From: Paenibacillus sp. 37
GTDB taxonomy: Bacteria > Bacillota > Bacilli > Paenibacillales > Paenibacillaceae
Assembly: GCF_008386395.1 (NCBI RefSeq)
Contig: NZ_CP043762.1
Coordinates: 248,001-312,000, forward strand
Direction of reading: 5' to 3'
Length of the DNA: 64,000 nucleotides
The first letter of the stretch is position 1. Each line of letters begins with the position of its first letter. Below are positions 1 through 12,238 of the stretch, in pieces. The translations under genes were made by a program, and so were the position numbers. The notes under the pieces were generated by a model that had not been told where the DNA came from, did no database searches, and saw nothing but the letters and a program-made list of their open reading frames with translations.

Positions 1-379
1 CAAGCTAAATAAACCGATTATCTGATATTAATTGAAACTCTGGTAAAGTGACTTACATCTGTGAGTCTGCCATGTCCGTATATAACTATAGAAATAGCCG
101 TGACATAACTCAGTACAATTGAGAGACCTGAATGGAGTTTCTCAATTGTACAAAATAGATATTCTTAAGAAATAAAGTAGACTCTCAAGTCAAGCAAAAC
201 CAGGACTCAACTCCCCATATTTTCTGCTTCGCCAACACCTCTTGTAATGTAACATTTGTGGCCCGTTTGAACATGGATTTCTTCTATAATCTTATTGGCA
301 TGTGAAGAGTATTTTCTTCTCTCCCCCCATACATTAGTAAGGTTCATTTATTTCCTCCGTTTTTTTCTTCCTGATGTTA
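1..379. other. Non-coding left edge, nothing recognised
   Basis: No reading frame with a ribosome binding site, no clear promoter and no strong hairpin was found before the stop codon of the minus-strand gene that ends at 380. It may hold the 3' trailer of that gene. Confidence 0.4.
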
Positions 380-919
380 TTACCTCTCTCGAATTTTCCC
401 ATACAAAACCTCATCAATTTTATTCATTACCAACTGATATGGTTCTATAGCTTCAGCAATTAATTGAGAATATTTCTGAGCAGTTTGATGCCCCTTTTTG
501 TTTCCATCGTACATCATCACATGAGATTCTATTTCTAACGCAGCGATAACTGAATGGATTATATAGAGTGACATACTAAGATACAGATCATTAGAGGTAC
601 TATTAGTTTTGTGAATTGTTAATTCCTTATAAATAGTTGAGAATATGCTTAAATCAGACTCTTGGCTATCGTAATTATCAGTAGACCTCAACCATTCTTT
701 AGCACAATTCACTCGATCTAAAATCATTCGGTTCCAAAATCCTAAATCATAAGAGTCTATTTTAATCCTAATGGATATATGAATACCTGGGATAAGCTTT
801 TCTGCACGTAAATAATACATCGTATCTTGTATTGCTATTATTGACTGACTAGAGATGGATTCGATGTCTTGCTCTGCTTGATCTCGAACCTCTTGTGGGC
901 CTCGTAATATCGGGTCCAT
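380..919 (-). CDS. Hypothetical 179-aa protein behind a terminator leader
   Basis: I do not recognise this family. The 179-residue product is soluble, mostly helical and slightly acidic, with no signal peptide, membrane segment or catalytic motif that I can see. The ATG at 919 is preceded by AAGGAG at 8-nt spacing, which supports the start. It is the only minus-strand gene left of the 9-kb repeat array. It has its own promoter and terminator leader of the type found at eight loci here (see 975-1071), so its expression probably follows that group. Function is unknown. Confidence 0.7.
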   Translation of the reverse strand: MDPILRGPQEVRDQAEQDIESISSQSIIAIQDTMYYLRAEKLIPGIHISIRIKIDSYDLGFWNRMILDRVNCAKEWLRSTDNYDSQESDLSIFSTIYKELTIHKTNSTSNDLYLSMSLYIIHSVIAALEIESHVMMYDGNKKGHQTAQKYSQLIAEAIEPYQLVMNKIDEVLYGKIRER

Positions 920-974
920 GAATTCAACTCCTTAAGCCCTAAACTGAGTTAGAAACTAGTGAATGGTTAAACAC

Positions 975-1071
975 AAAAAAAACGCACCTTGCCCAAGATT
1001 GGGTAGATGCGTACTTCGCATATGGATTATTTGATTCTCATAAAGATAACATTATTTAATGTGTTTCTCAA
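975..1071 (-). promoter_or_regulatory. Promoter plus terminator leader of the 380-919 gene
   Basis: On the minus strand: -35 TTGAGA (1066-1071), 17-bp spacer, -10 TATCTT (1043-1048), 7 bp, then ATCAAATA (1028-1035) as the likely start of the RNA. GCGAAGTACGC follows (1009-1019), running into a hairpin that ends in eight U residues (975-982), about 55 bp upstream of the start codon. This is a promoter-proximal intrinsic terminator, so the gene downstream must be reached by read-through. Promoter spacing, start sequence and GAAGNAC element match the leaders at 15.7, 27.5, 32.5, 40.7, 41.9, 43.8 and 57.1 kb. Confidence 0.8.
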
Positions 1072-1210
1072 CACTGGATGTTGGAAAAGGTCTTGAATCA
1101 GAAAGGTCAAATAATTAATAGATACACCTATTCATTTCTAAGTGAAGAGATGAACGGAATCTTACTCCCAACAACCTTCCCCCAAAATGGGTCTGCTTAT
1201 CAAAGGTTAA

Positions 1211-3430
1211 ATAAAATACTTATATTACTGAATATATTATGTAATATTTAATTGTTCAATTATGTACTATTTTATCGAGTTCAAATTTCCGTATATTAAT
1301 CGGGTTCATTAGATTATCTTTATGAGATAAGGAAGCGAATGCTAAACATTTAAATGCATTACTATTTTCCCGGAGCAAGGTAAATTCATCTTATGGTTAA
1401 TGAATAATAATATATTACTGAATATAAAACTTAATACTCAAATCACTTTGCTCTATAGAATATCGTCTACAGCTTAAATAGTAAGTATTATTGTTCAGTA
1501 ATATTAATATATTATTTAAACTTAATACTTCTATTAATCGCACAACTAAGAAATGTCCAGCTCTTATTAATTTTGACTGTTGTTCATGTAGAAAGGCAAA
1601 GTAAGGAATTTAGTAAGGAGGTATTTGTTACACAATGCAAACTTACTGAACTCAAATAGGAAAGTACGGAAAATAATCAATAATACTTCAACCAATCAGC
1701 GAAAAACATCACACGGCATTCTGCCGACGAAATTGCACCATCTTCAAGACGGAGCAATAAAAAACGCATAAGAATACATAGAGTCACTAAATATCATAAC
1801 GCTGGTTACAAATCATACAGAAGAGAGGTTTACTCGTGATGTCTGTTAAGAAAGTAAAATGGTATGGGAAACAACTTGTTTAATTGGGGCAATGGGTCCA
1901 ACAAGCGAAATTATTTCATTCTGTGGAATAGATACAGAAATACTTTACACATTCATATAGCGGTCTGCATAAATTCATTCTCATGAAGATTGAGGATGTA
2001 AGTACGAGCCTAAACTCTTAACTGATTGTTACGAGAAATTCATTCAATCGGTACCGCTTCCCAACGCGTTCACATTTTCGATCGTTGTCTAAGTAATCGC
2101 AGTTTACATAGTTCATATTCCCTGGAGACTAACGGTATATAAGTTTCTTCAGTGTTTCGATACTACTTAAGATAAAAAATATGTATATTAAGCTGGTATC
2201 AGATATTTCATTTCATCGATCATTTATATGCTGAATAAGTTACAAGTTGCGTGGTACATAGATAAATCAGATACTGAATAGTTATTTGCAATGAATTGAT
2301 ACGTTATCGTAGATTTGATTATTCAATCATTTAATTATTTATCGATTTTTCTGTTTTATTCTTTCTCTTCTTGATCTGAAGTAGCTCTCAAATCCTTGAT
2401 AACACTGGGTTTACTAGCGATCTAAACTCGGAAGAAGAAATTTATTATTGACTGATAATTTGTGAGTGAAGATTTGGTGCGTTATCGCATTTTATATCAT
2501 TCAATCATGTTATAATCTATAGCTTTCTTAAGTTTTATCCTTCCCCTTTTCAAAAAAAGGATAAGCTAAACCCTTGATAATACTGACTTTTCGTAGATAT
2601 TTTATAGAATTCATAATCATAATATGAGATTGCCTAGATTCGTAGGGACAAGATGTAAGTGCACCCAAATTACATTATCGATTCGACTAATTTTAAAGTA
2701 CCCATCAACAGCATCTCCAAATTAGCTAGATGATATACTTCAAACAATTAAAGATTAAGGTGGCGAAATAATATACTTGAAGGAGAAAACACACTTGATA
2801 GCTTAATTAAGATTGAGTAGCTAATTAAAACTTTTTTTACGGAGATTCTATATGATTCGTATACTTTTTATAGAGACCTTAATATGTAAGTAAGCATTAT
2901 CTTAACTAATACGTCTAGGTGATTACAGCGAAGGAACACTGTATTTCACAAAACGGATTACTTAGTCTTTCCTCCTTGATAATCTTCAACTCTATTGAAA
3001 CGGGTAAATGTTCACATTACTCATTAAGTTGAGTTCCAAAAAATGTTGTCGCTACTCAATACTACTGAAAACAGCTAAACAAATTTTAAGAAATATACGA
3101 AATCTCGTGTATAGCAAATCCTTAATGTGTTAATACTATTAATAGGGAGCTTTTAATTCGCAGTATAAGCGTAAGCGTCATATGAAATTTACATAATATA
3201 AATATATTCAACAAAGTATTTAGTTTACTGAACATTTTTGAAATTCAGACATTATATTTTTGAATAAAGCAATACGCTGTGTTAATGCAACATGCGATGG
3301 ATTGGTGAGTTGTTTATAAATTACATATTATGATTATAATCAAATAACTACACCTGAATTTAGCGTCTCTTAGGGATTAGCTATTCTGCCAGGTCACATG
3401 AGCTGTACATGTAAACGCACTAGATTTTTT
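1211..3430. repeat. Degenerate left flank of the giant repeat array
   Basis: About 2.2 kb without credible genes. It holds scattered array motifs, for example ATATTACTGAATATATT near 1221 and TATTACTGAATATAAAA near 1410, in inverted orientation relative to the main array. Two diverged ~160-bp direct copies lie near 2290-2450 and 2460-2620. They share GTTATCG, ATTCAATCAT and TTTTATCCTT blocks that recur in the ordered array (GCTTTATCCTT near 4301). It looks like older, decayed units. No ORF here has a ribosome binding site. Confidence 0.6.
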
Positions 3431-6400
3431 TCATAATACTAAAGTATTCAGTTTATTATTACTTTAAAAACATTGTTTAATATATCAGATCTTATCGGAA
3501 TAAGATGATGTGGTTGTTTATCCCAAACTATATGTTTATTCAAAGTGCGGTTATGCTCTGCGAAAGACTATCAAACGAATCGAGTCAAATTTCCATAATA
3601 GATCATAACAGTGTTTTACAAGACATAATGCACCTTATTTATTACAACATATATTACGTAATATATGAGTATTCAGTTTTATATTCGATTTTAAGTGTCA
3701 ATTCACACCATATCCTAGCGGAAGTTAACTCAATTAACTAGTCTGTTGGCATCAACAACGTATTTGTGTGAACAAGCCATATTCTTACTTAATACAAACG
3801 TATTCAGTTTACTATTACTTCTAAATAATGATTATACAAGCAACCCCTCAGTTCATGGTAGATTAAGCTTAGGGGTTTTAGTTACCACACTCCATGAATG
3901 TACAGTGTACGTAAGAAAAGCGAATTTCAAAGGCCACCGACAATATAAATCTCCAATGGATGGCATGAAGTGATCTTATGAGAATACTACATGTTAGCTT
4001 ATAAATCACATAATAAATTCAGTAACGTATTGAACACTCAATATGAAGAATCATTGTATCAAAAAGTTACTCTCTCATTAAAATTACATAAACTGTTACG
4101 TTGTATATTACGTAATATATAAGTATTCAGTAATATCATATTTGGGGTGTAGCACAACAATCAATAGATGATTATACATAATCAATGAGTATTCGTGCTT
4201 AGTAATGTATACTTCTTATTCAGATTACTGAACTTGAATATATTCATTCAAGTACTGAGGTTACTTAATACTTGATGACACCACAACTGATCATTTTGTC
4301 GCTTTATCCTTTTTCTATGCGTTAAAGAAGGATAAGTAAATAACTTTCAAGTCAGATAACCTGAATATATTCAGTTATATATTCAGGTTACTAAACGTGA
4401 ATAATCATCCCATACTACAAGCACAAGATAACTCAATAATACCTCTGACGGGATCAACAGGTACTCGTCATGAACAAGCCAGATTCTTGCTTAAACAAAC
4501 GTATTCCGTTTACTGTTAGTTGAAACTAATGATTACACAGGCAGCCCCACTGCTTATGCTGGATTATGTCGAGGGGTTTTAGCTACGACACCCCATGTAT
4601 GTTCAGTATCGGTCAAGCTGTACAGGAGAATTCGAAATACCATCATGAGTATAAATCTCCAGTACGTGGCTTGATATGATCTTATGAGTGTACAGGGTTA
4701 ACTTATATATTACATAATATATTCAGTAACTTATTCACTATTCAATATGTAAAATTATTCAATCAGAACGATCAGTATCTCTTTTGAAATAACAAATTAA
4801 ATCATATATTACGTTGTATATTACGTAATATATAAGTATTCAGTTAATATTACATTTGAAATTAAGCACTACAATCAATAGAAGATTATAAGGGATCAAT
4901 CAGAATCTATTCTTGGCAATCTATACTGCTTTTTCATATTATTGAACTTGGATTTATTCAATTTAGTATTTAGTTTACTGAATATTTTATAACACTACAC
5001 CGAGTCATTAATCGCTAAAAGGAAATATGTCTTGATTCTATACGTTATAAAGAAGGATACATATGTGATATTCAAATAAAGTAATATGAATATATTCAGT
5101 TATATATTCAGGTTCCTACGCATGAATAGACACCAGATACTAGAAGAACGTTAACTCGATTAACTCCTCTGTGGGTATCAACAACGTATTAGTTTGAACC
5201 AGCTAATTTCTTCCTTAATACAAACGTATTCAGTTTACTGTTACAGTTAGCCCCTCAGTTTATAGTGAGCATACTTTAATGTATGTTAACTGTACCGTTA
5301 AGCTGTACAGGAGATTTCGAAAGGCCACCGAGAGTAGATATCCCTATCTTGTGGCTTGTTGGCCTCGTGTGAATACTCACTGGTAGTATTAAATAATATA
5401 TTCAGTAACATATTATACAATGATAATGAAGAATCATTGTATCAGAAAGATTAATGGGTTCTTGAAATTACATCATCTATTACGTTGCATATTACGTAAT
5501 AGATAAGTATTCAGTAGAAACTAAATTGGAATGTGGAAACACAATTCAATAGATGATTATAAGTCATCAATTTGTATTCATGCTTGGTAGTATAAACTGT
5601 TTATTTAATTTAATGAACTTGAATATATTTAATCAAGTATTGAGTTTACTGAATAGTTTATAACATCACAGTCGCTCATTTATCGTTAAAAAGCGAATAT
5701 GCATTGATTCTATGCGTTAAAGAAGGCTACGTATGTAACATTCAAATAATTTAATATGAATATATTCAGTTATATATTCATGTTACTTCATATGAATATA
5801 CATCACATACTAAACTAAAAGCAGAAGTTTATTTGAATAACACCTCTACGGAGATAAATAACGTATTAGTAACATACAAGCAATGCTTAATATAAACGCA
5901 TTCAGTTTACTGTTACTTGGACCTATTGATTATACAGTCATCCCCACCGCTTATGGTGGTTTAAGCCGTGGGGTTTTAATTACGACACCCTATGTATGTT
6001 TAGTTTACGGTGAAATTGTACAGGAGAATTCGAAAAGCCACCTAGAGTATAAATCTACTTTGGGTGGCTTTTAATGGTCTTATAAGAATACTAACAGTTA
6101 ACTATATTACATAATATATTCAGTAACGTATTAAATACTTGCTGAGAAGAACATTGTATTGAAAAGATCAGTATTTCTTTCGAAATTATAAATTACATCA
6201 TATATTACGTTGTGTATTACGTAATATATAAGTATTCAGTTAGTATTACATTGGAATGTAACACTATAATTTAATAGATGATTTATAAGTCATCAATGAG
6301 TATTCATGCTTGACAGTAGATACACATTATTCAGATTACTGAACTTAAATATATTCAATTTAGTATTTAGTTTACTAAATATTTTATAGCACTACACCGA

Positions 6401-9400
6401 GTCATTAATCGCTAAAAGCAGATATGTCTTGATTCTATACGTTATAAAGAAGGATACATATTTGATATTCAAATAAAGTAATATGAATATATTCAGTTAT
6501 ATATTCAGGTTCCTACATATGAATAAACATCACATACTAAACACAGAAGTTTATTCGAATAACACCACTACGGGGATAAACAACGTATTAGTAACATACA
6601 AGCGCTAAAATCTTGCTTAACATAAACGCATTCAGTTACTTGGAACTATTGATTGTACAGTCATCCCCACCGCTTATGGTGAATTAAACCGTGGGGTTTT
6701 AGTTACGACGCCCTATGTATGTCTAGTATACGGTGAAGTCGTACAAGAGAATTCGAAAAGCCGTAGAGAGTATAAATCTCCTTTGGGTGGCTTGTAGTGG
6801 TCTCCTAAGAATACTAACTATTATTTATATTACTTAATATATATTCAGTAACGTATTATATACTTGCTGATAAATTGTATCAAAAGATCAATACTTATTT
6901 TGAAATTACAAATTACATCATCTATTACGTTGTATATTACGTAATATTTAAGTATTCAGTTAGTATTCCATTTGAAATGGAACACTACTATGCAATAGAT
7001 GATTATACATCATCAATGAGTATTCATTCTTGGCAGTATGTACTGCTTATTCAGGTTACAACACCAGATCATTTATCACTAAAACGGGATATGTCTTGAT
7101 TCTATACGTTAAATAAGGATACGTATGTGACATTCAAACTAAATAATATAAATATATTCAGTTGTATATTCAGGTTCCTACATCTGAATATACTTAACAT
7201 AGCTGAAGCAAAAGTTTATATTATTACTGCCTTTGTGGAGATCAACAACGTATTTGTAATAATCAAGCTCAATCCTTGCTTAATATAAACATATTCAGTT
7301 TACTGTTACTTTGAACAAATTATTATATAGTCCGCCCCTCAAGTTTATGGTGGATTAAGCAGAGGAGTTTTAGCTACCATACTTTATATATTATGCTTTA
7401 CAAGAGAATTCGAAATGCCATTGATTTTATTTTGAGGCTTATAGATCTTGTCTGAATACTGAAAGGTAAATTGTAAATTACATAATATATTCAGTAACGT
7501 ATTAAATACAATCTCAGAAGAACCTTTGTATCGAGAAGATTAGTATTCTTTTGATAATATATATTACATAATCTATTACTTTGTATATTACGTAATAAAT
7601 GATTATTCAGTTTTGATAAATTTTATATGAAGCACTGCAATTCAATAGATGATTATAAGTCATCAATGAATATTCATGCTTGACAGTAGAAAAACATTAT
7701 TCAGATTACTGAACTTAAACATATTCAATTTAGTATTGAGTTTACTGATTAGTTACTACACCACACAGGTCATCTATCGCCAAAAGCGAACATATCTTGA
7801 TTTTATGCGTTAAAGAAGGCTTAGTATGCAACTTTCAAATAAGTTAACCTGAATATATTCAGTTATATATTCAGGTTACTACATATGAATATACATCACA
7901 TACTAAAAGCAGAAGTTTATTCGAATAACATCTCTACGGGGATAAACAACGTATTAGTAACATACAAGCTGTATTCTTGCTTAATATAAACACATTCAGT
8001 TTACTGTTACTTGGAACTATTGATTATACAGTCATCCCCACCGCTTATGGTGGATTAAGCCGTGGGGTTTTAGTTACGACACTCTATGTATGTCTAGTAT
8101 ACGGTGAAGTCGTACAGGAGAATTCGAAGAGGCACAAAGAGTATAAATCTCCTTTGGGTGGCTTGTTAGTGGTCTTATAAGAATACTAACTGTTACTTAT
8201 ATTACATAATATATTCAGTAACATATTATATAGATGCTGAGAAGAACATTGTATCAAAAACAGCAGTATTTCTTTTGGAATTATAAATTACATCATCTAT
8301 TACGTTGTATATTACGTAATATTTAAGTATTCAGTTATTATTCCATTTCAAATATAACACTACTATTCAAAAGATGATTATAAATAATCAAAGAGTATTC
8401 ATGCTAGGCAGTATGTAATGCTTATTCAGGTTACAGCACCACACCAGGTCATTTATCACTAAAACGGATATGTCTTGATTCTATACGTAAAGAAGAATAC
8501 GTATGTGACACTCAACCCAAATAATATAAATATATTCAGTTATATATTCAGGTTCCTACATCTGAATATACTTAACATAGTTGAAGCAGAAGTTTATATT
8601 ATTACTACCTCTGTGGGGATCAACAACGTATTTGTAATAAACATGCTGAATTCTTAATTAATATAAACGTATTCAGATTACTGTTACTTGAAATTATTGA
8701 TTATATGGTTAGCCCCTCAGTTTATGGTGGATTAAGCTGAGGATTTTTAGTTACGTTCGGAGTAAGACAGTGAATTTTAGAGGACACAGGGGGTATAGGG
8801 CAACCATTGGATGCTTTGTAGCGGTCTTATGAGAACTCTAAAAGTTAACTTATATATTACATAATATATTCAGTAACGTATTGAACACTCAATATGAAGA
8901 ATCATTGTATCAAAAAAGTTATAACTCTTTGAAACTACATAAACTGTTACGTTGTATATTACGTAATATATAAGTATTCAGTAATATAATTTTTTGTATG
9001 TAGCTCAACAATCAGTGGGTGATCATACATAATCAAAATGTATTCGTGCTTAGTAATATATACTGCTATTCAGATTACTAAACTTGAATATATTCAATCA
9101 AATATTGAATTTACTGAATAGTTTTATATAACCACTCTGATTTATCGCAAGAAGCGACTATGTTTTGATTCTATACGTTAAAGAAGGATAATGAGATGCA
9201 ACCAATAAAATAACCTGAATATATTCAGTTATATATTAAGGTTACTACACTGAAATACAAGTATCATAATCAGAAGCAAAAGGTAACTTCTCTGTGGAGA
9301 TAACACTGTATTTATAATGAACAAGCTAATTTGTTCATTAACACTAACGTATTCAGTTTACTGTTACTTGAAACTATTGATTACACAACTAGCCCCTCAG

Positions 9401-10125
9401 CTTATGTCGATTTAAGCTGAGGGCTTTCACTTTATGTATGTTCAGTATAGGGTCAAGCTATACAGGAGAATGCGAAAGGCCACCGAGAGTAAAAATTTCC
9501 ATTTTATGGCTTGTAGTGATCTTATGAGAATCCTAAAAGATTATTATATATTACATAATATATTCAGTTATATATTCAAAGAAAAATGATTTATAGTGCT
9601 CCAATGAGTACTCATAGTTGGCGATATATAATGCCTACTCAAATTACTGAACCCGAGTACATACATTTATCTGTTGAGATTACTAAATAGTTTTTATCAC
9701 CAAGCAGAATATTTATAACTAAAATCGAATATGTTTTGAATTGTTTATAAGTAACCTGTGATTTTTATCCAATCCAAATAATATGAATATATTCAGTTAT
9801 ATATTCAAGTTACTAAAGTTGAATATACTACAAGCAAAAGGTTACAAGTTTAACTCCTATGTGGGGATCAAAAACGTATTTGTAACAAACAAGCTAATTT
9901 GTTCATTAACACAAACGTACTATTACATAATATATTCAGTATAATAATAAATTTAACTTAAATATTTTAGTGTTACGTAATATATTCATTCAAGTATTAA
10001 GTTTTGTAATATATTTCTGAATAAGTGACTGAATCCTATAAAAAAGATTCTAAAAGTACACAAGGTAAGTCAATATTATATTGAAGAATGGGTAGAATTC
10101 GAAAAATATTCAGTATAAGAATTTG
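3430..10125. repeat. Nine-copy ~694-bp AT-rich repeat array, candidate giant centromere
   Basis: Nine diverged tandem units. The same GC-rich anchor (CCCC of a hairpin) occurs at 3844, 4545, 5251, 5942, 6665, 7335, 8036, 8713 and 9393, with spacings of 670-723 bp. Each unit repeats, in order: GAATATATTCAGTTATA, ACGTATTCAGTTTACTG, the anchor hairpin, a second hairpin built on GCCACC/GGGTGGC, TATTACATAATATATTCAG, TATTACGTAATATATAAG followed by TATTCAGT, and an ACTGAAC/ACTGAAT block. ATTCAGT or its complement occurs several times per unit. The short ORFs inside (for example 5883-6074, 7977-8180) lack ribosome binding sites and are interrupted in other copies. The parA cassette at 14.1-15.6 kb has the same motifs in its upstream region, so I infer a partition site; that role is not shown directly. 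Confidence 0.75.
5942..5974 (+). repeat. Anchor hairpin of the array, covarying stem (representative copy)
   Basis: CCCCACCGC pairs with GCCGTGGGG around a 14-nt loop, followed by TTTTA. The same type occurs at 6665 and 8036. Copies at 8713 and 9393 instead use CCCCTCAG with CTGAGG(GG), so stem positions change on both sides together. Copies at 3844, 4545, 5251 and 7335 are partly decayed. Paired changes suggest selection on a folded nucleic acid (RNA hairpin or cruciform). In the first type the loop also allows CCACC to pair with GGTGG, an alternative fold. Confidence 0.55.
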
Positions 10126-10183
10126 AGGATTTAATCGTGACGCAGAGCGTCTAGACTGTAGTTATCTATAAGACACAAAAAAT

Positions 10184-11590
10184 TTATTCAACAAGAAATA
10201 AATTTAAGGGGTTGGATTGAATATGTTTCCCGTTTTTATCGAACCACTTATTCTCAGAAACATTATGCCAAAGATACTTCTTAAAGATAGAATCGAATTT
10301 AACCTTCTGATCACAACCAATAAAATCAAGAGAGTGTGGCTTTTTATCCGAGTAAAGTAAAACAGGGATAACCTCAATTGCATTAATCCTTTTCATGGAT
10401 TCAATAGTTTCGAATTTTGAAGCGAAATCTATTGCCTTACAAATACCACCAGTTTCATATTCGTCGAACTTAACATAAAGAAAAACCTGATGTTCATTGC
10501 TTTTAAGACGAGTTACTGTAAAATACGGCTCCCAACCTAATATCTTCATTTCGTTACCATAAAGATAACAAAAACTTGAAAGGGAGGAGGCATTCGTGAG
10601 ATTTTTGGAGGGCTTAGGTTGTCCAATAAAAGCTTGATCATTAAGGAGTGGTCTTAAGTTTAAATTCAGTTTATTTTTAAATAAGTCTCCTTCATTTATA
10701 AAGGAAAGCACCAAACTTTCAAGTGATTCAATATTTCCTACATACAAATTTAAAAATGTGCTCCAGTTTTTAATGGTGTTCAAATAATTCCGCTGAATAT
10801 TCAGCCATCGAGACCAAATACTTTGACGCGCAGTCGTTACAAAAAAAATAGTACTAGGTATAGATGTGGCTAAAGAATCTCTCTCAACCCCTTGGCTTAT
10901 ATATGACAGATATTGATTGTACTTAGAAAACTTCTCATATAAAAGTTTGCCTTTCTCCGTTCCCATATCAAACTCAACCCAACAGTGAAATTCCTTGTCA
11001 GTACCATTAGGTCGAATAATAAACTCTCCATCGGGCCTGAAAATTTTCTTAGTTTCTATTTTAGTATTTTCATCCATAGAGGAGAACTCAACTGAAGCGT
11101 ATCTATTATCAATAAAATCATATGTGAAATTATGTTTTAAAGATAAGAGTTCCATTAAAACATTGAAATCAATACCCAAGTTATGATGTTTTTGCAGTCT
11201 CTCTTTTGGAGCGCGATAAAGTTCATATGGAAAATAACCGTGTTGATTATTCCAACCTGTATTTCGATAACCTTCAATCTCAGGGATATCTAAAAGGCTG
11301 TAAGCTATAGATAATCCTTCTTCTGATAAAGTTAAAACCTTCGTATCATTATTAAGTTTAGCTGCCACCTGAATAATACCGGTCTTCTGCATTTGAGCCA
11401 ACTGATTCCATGTGCTTCTCATTTTTGATAAGTTAAGTAGTTCCCATGAGAAATGAGGATAGGTTAAAGGAATATTATCCGGATCCAAAAGAAAAAACAC
11501 TTGATACGGGGTAAGACTTCTATAAATAAAGAGACATTCAATTATCTTACACTTGGTCGGAGAAAGTTTATGTATTGTTCGAACATCCAA
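10184..11590 (-). CDS. Replication-relaxation family protein
   Basis: The 468-aa product resembles the plasmid replication-relaxation family (Replic_Relax): an N-terminal winged-helix-like half (about residues 8-110) followed by a nuclease-like core. Residues near 185-225 contain RPDGEFII and then CWVEFDMGTEKGK with a later K-x-x-Y, the typical RPDG...E-x-D-x-GTE...K pattern. Members are found on Bacillota plasmids and mobile elements and are tied to replication or mobilisation; the exact reaction is not settled. The start is TTG at 11590 with AAGGAG about 11 nt upstream. It sits alone between the repeat array and tubRZ, on the minus strand. Family call fairly sure, function unsure. Confidence 0.65.
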   Translation of the reverse strand: MDVRTIHKLSPTKCKIIECLFIYRSLTPYQVFFLLDPDNIPLTYPHFSWELLNLSKMRSTWNQLAQMQKTGIIQVAAKLNNDTKVLTLSEEGLSIAYSLLDIPEIEGYRNTGWNNQHGYFPYELYRAPKERLQKHHNLGIDFNVLMELLSLKHNFTYDFIDNRYASVEFSSMDENTKIETKKIFRPDGEFIIRPNGTDKEFHCWVEFDMGTEKGKLLYEKFSKYNQYLSYISQGVERDSLATSIPSTIFFVTTARQSIWSRWLNIQRNYLNTIKNWSTFLNLYVGNIESLESLVLSFINEGDLFKNKLNLNLRPLLNDQAFIGQPKPSKNLTNASSLSSFCYLYGNEMKILGWEPYFTVTRLKSNEHQVFLYVKFDEYETGGICKAIDFASKFETIESMKRINAIEVIPVLLYSDKKPHSLDFIGCDQKVKFDSIFKKYLWHNVSENKWFDKNGKHIQSNPLNLFLVE

Positions 11591-11769
11591 TTTGATGACA
11601 ACTCCTTTATAAATTTGCTTGAATATGATACATATTTACTAACCTTTATGAACCCTAATTTCTTGTCACATAAAGCAGTATGTCGAGATTAACAGAAAAA
11701 AACCTTATGTGACAACGAATTTGTCGACCTTTTGTGGTCGATATATGCAATGACAGACATCGTGACAAG

Positions 11770-11814
11770 TTCAGTGATAACAATAGTGACTCAGTCACCA
11801 AAGTTATCACTGAA
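11770..11814. promoter_or_regulatory. Large nested palindrome, possible operator
   Basis: TTCAGTGATAAC (11770-11781) is exactly inverted as GTTATCACTGAA (11803-11814). Inside lies a second perfect palindrome, GTGACTCAGTCAC (11786-11798). There is no U-run on either side, so a terminator is unlikely. It lies in the 650-bp gap between the divergent replication-relaxation gene and tubR and could be a protein-binding site. The rest of this gap has no credible ORF. Confidence 0.5.
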
Positions 11815-12015
11815 TCAATCATTAATGTAGTCATTAAAATCATCATAATATTGTTTGAGTGTAATATTTTTCAGAAACGAAATATTATAAAAATAAATGA
11901 GAGAAATCACACTACTATTGTGGATACTCTCCAACAGACCATTAAGAAGAGTAGAAAAGCGTTTATACTCTCCCCTAATGTAAATAATGATAATATGACT
12001 ATATTTAAATAAAAT

Positions 12016-12037
12016 AGAGTCACCCTAGGGTCACTCT
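12016..12037. promoter_or_regulatory. Imperfect palindrome around CCCTAGGG
   Basis: AGAGTCACCC is followed by TAGGGTCACTCT, a 22-bp palindrome with one mismatch pair. Its GTCACCC half resembles the GGTGACC boxes 170 bp downstream at the tubR promoter, so it may be a diverged TubR site. On the minus strand it is followed by a T-rich run, so a terminator is the alternative reading. Confidence 0.35.
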
Positions 12038-12149
12038 AAATTAACAGCTTTAATAAAAATGTCTCACACGAGAAATCGTTATAACAGATAGAGTATTACA
12101 GAATTCATATTAGATAAGATAGCATTCTTAAAATAATATTTAGATATAT

Positions 12150-12213
12150 TTGCTAAATTAATATTAAAGCGATATACTTAAGGTAACCCAGAGGTGACCT
12201 TAAGGTGACCTCT
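12150..12213 (+). promoter_or_regulatory. tubC: tubRZ promoter overlapping three 11-bp boxes (candidate tubC)
   Basis: Promoter: TTGCTA (12150-12155), 17-bp spacer, TATACT (12173-12178). Three direct repeats start exactly 11 bp apart over the expected RNA start: AGGTAACC (12181), AGGTGACC (12192), AGGTGACC (12203). Helically phased repeats next to tubR are what a TubR-binding centromere and operator would look like, so TubR probably binds here and represses its own operon. A second triplet with the same phasing lies at 52346-52378. Binding is inferred from position and spacing. Confidence 0.6.
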
Positions 12214-12238
12214 AATCAGGGGGAGGTGAAGACTGAGC

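Noticed and set aside
5883..8180. Repeated 60-70-aa ORFs inside the array (5883-6074, 7977-8180, related 3746-3973) that look like a small protein family
   Set aside because: They follow the repeat sequence itself, lack ribosome binding sites, start at different codons and are interrupted in the other units. The similarity is explained by DNA-level repetition and the conserved hairpin.
11734..12012. 92-aa plus-strand ORF upstream of tubR
   Set aside because: No Shine-Dalgarno site, runs through the perfect palindrome at 11770-11814, and has AT-driven residue content.
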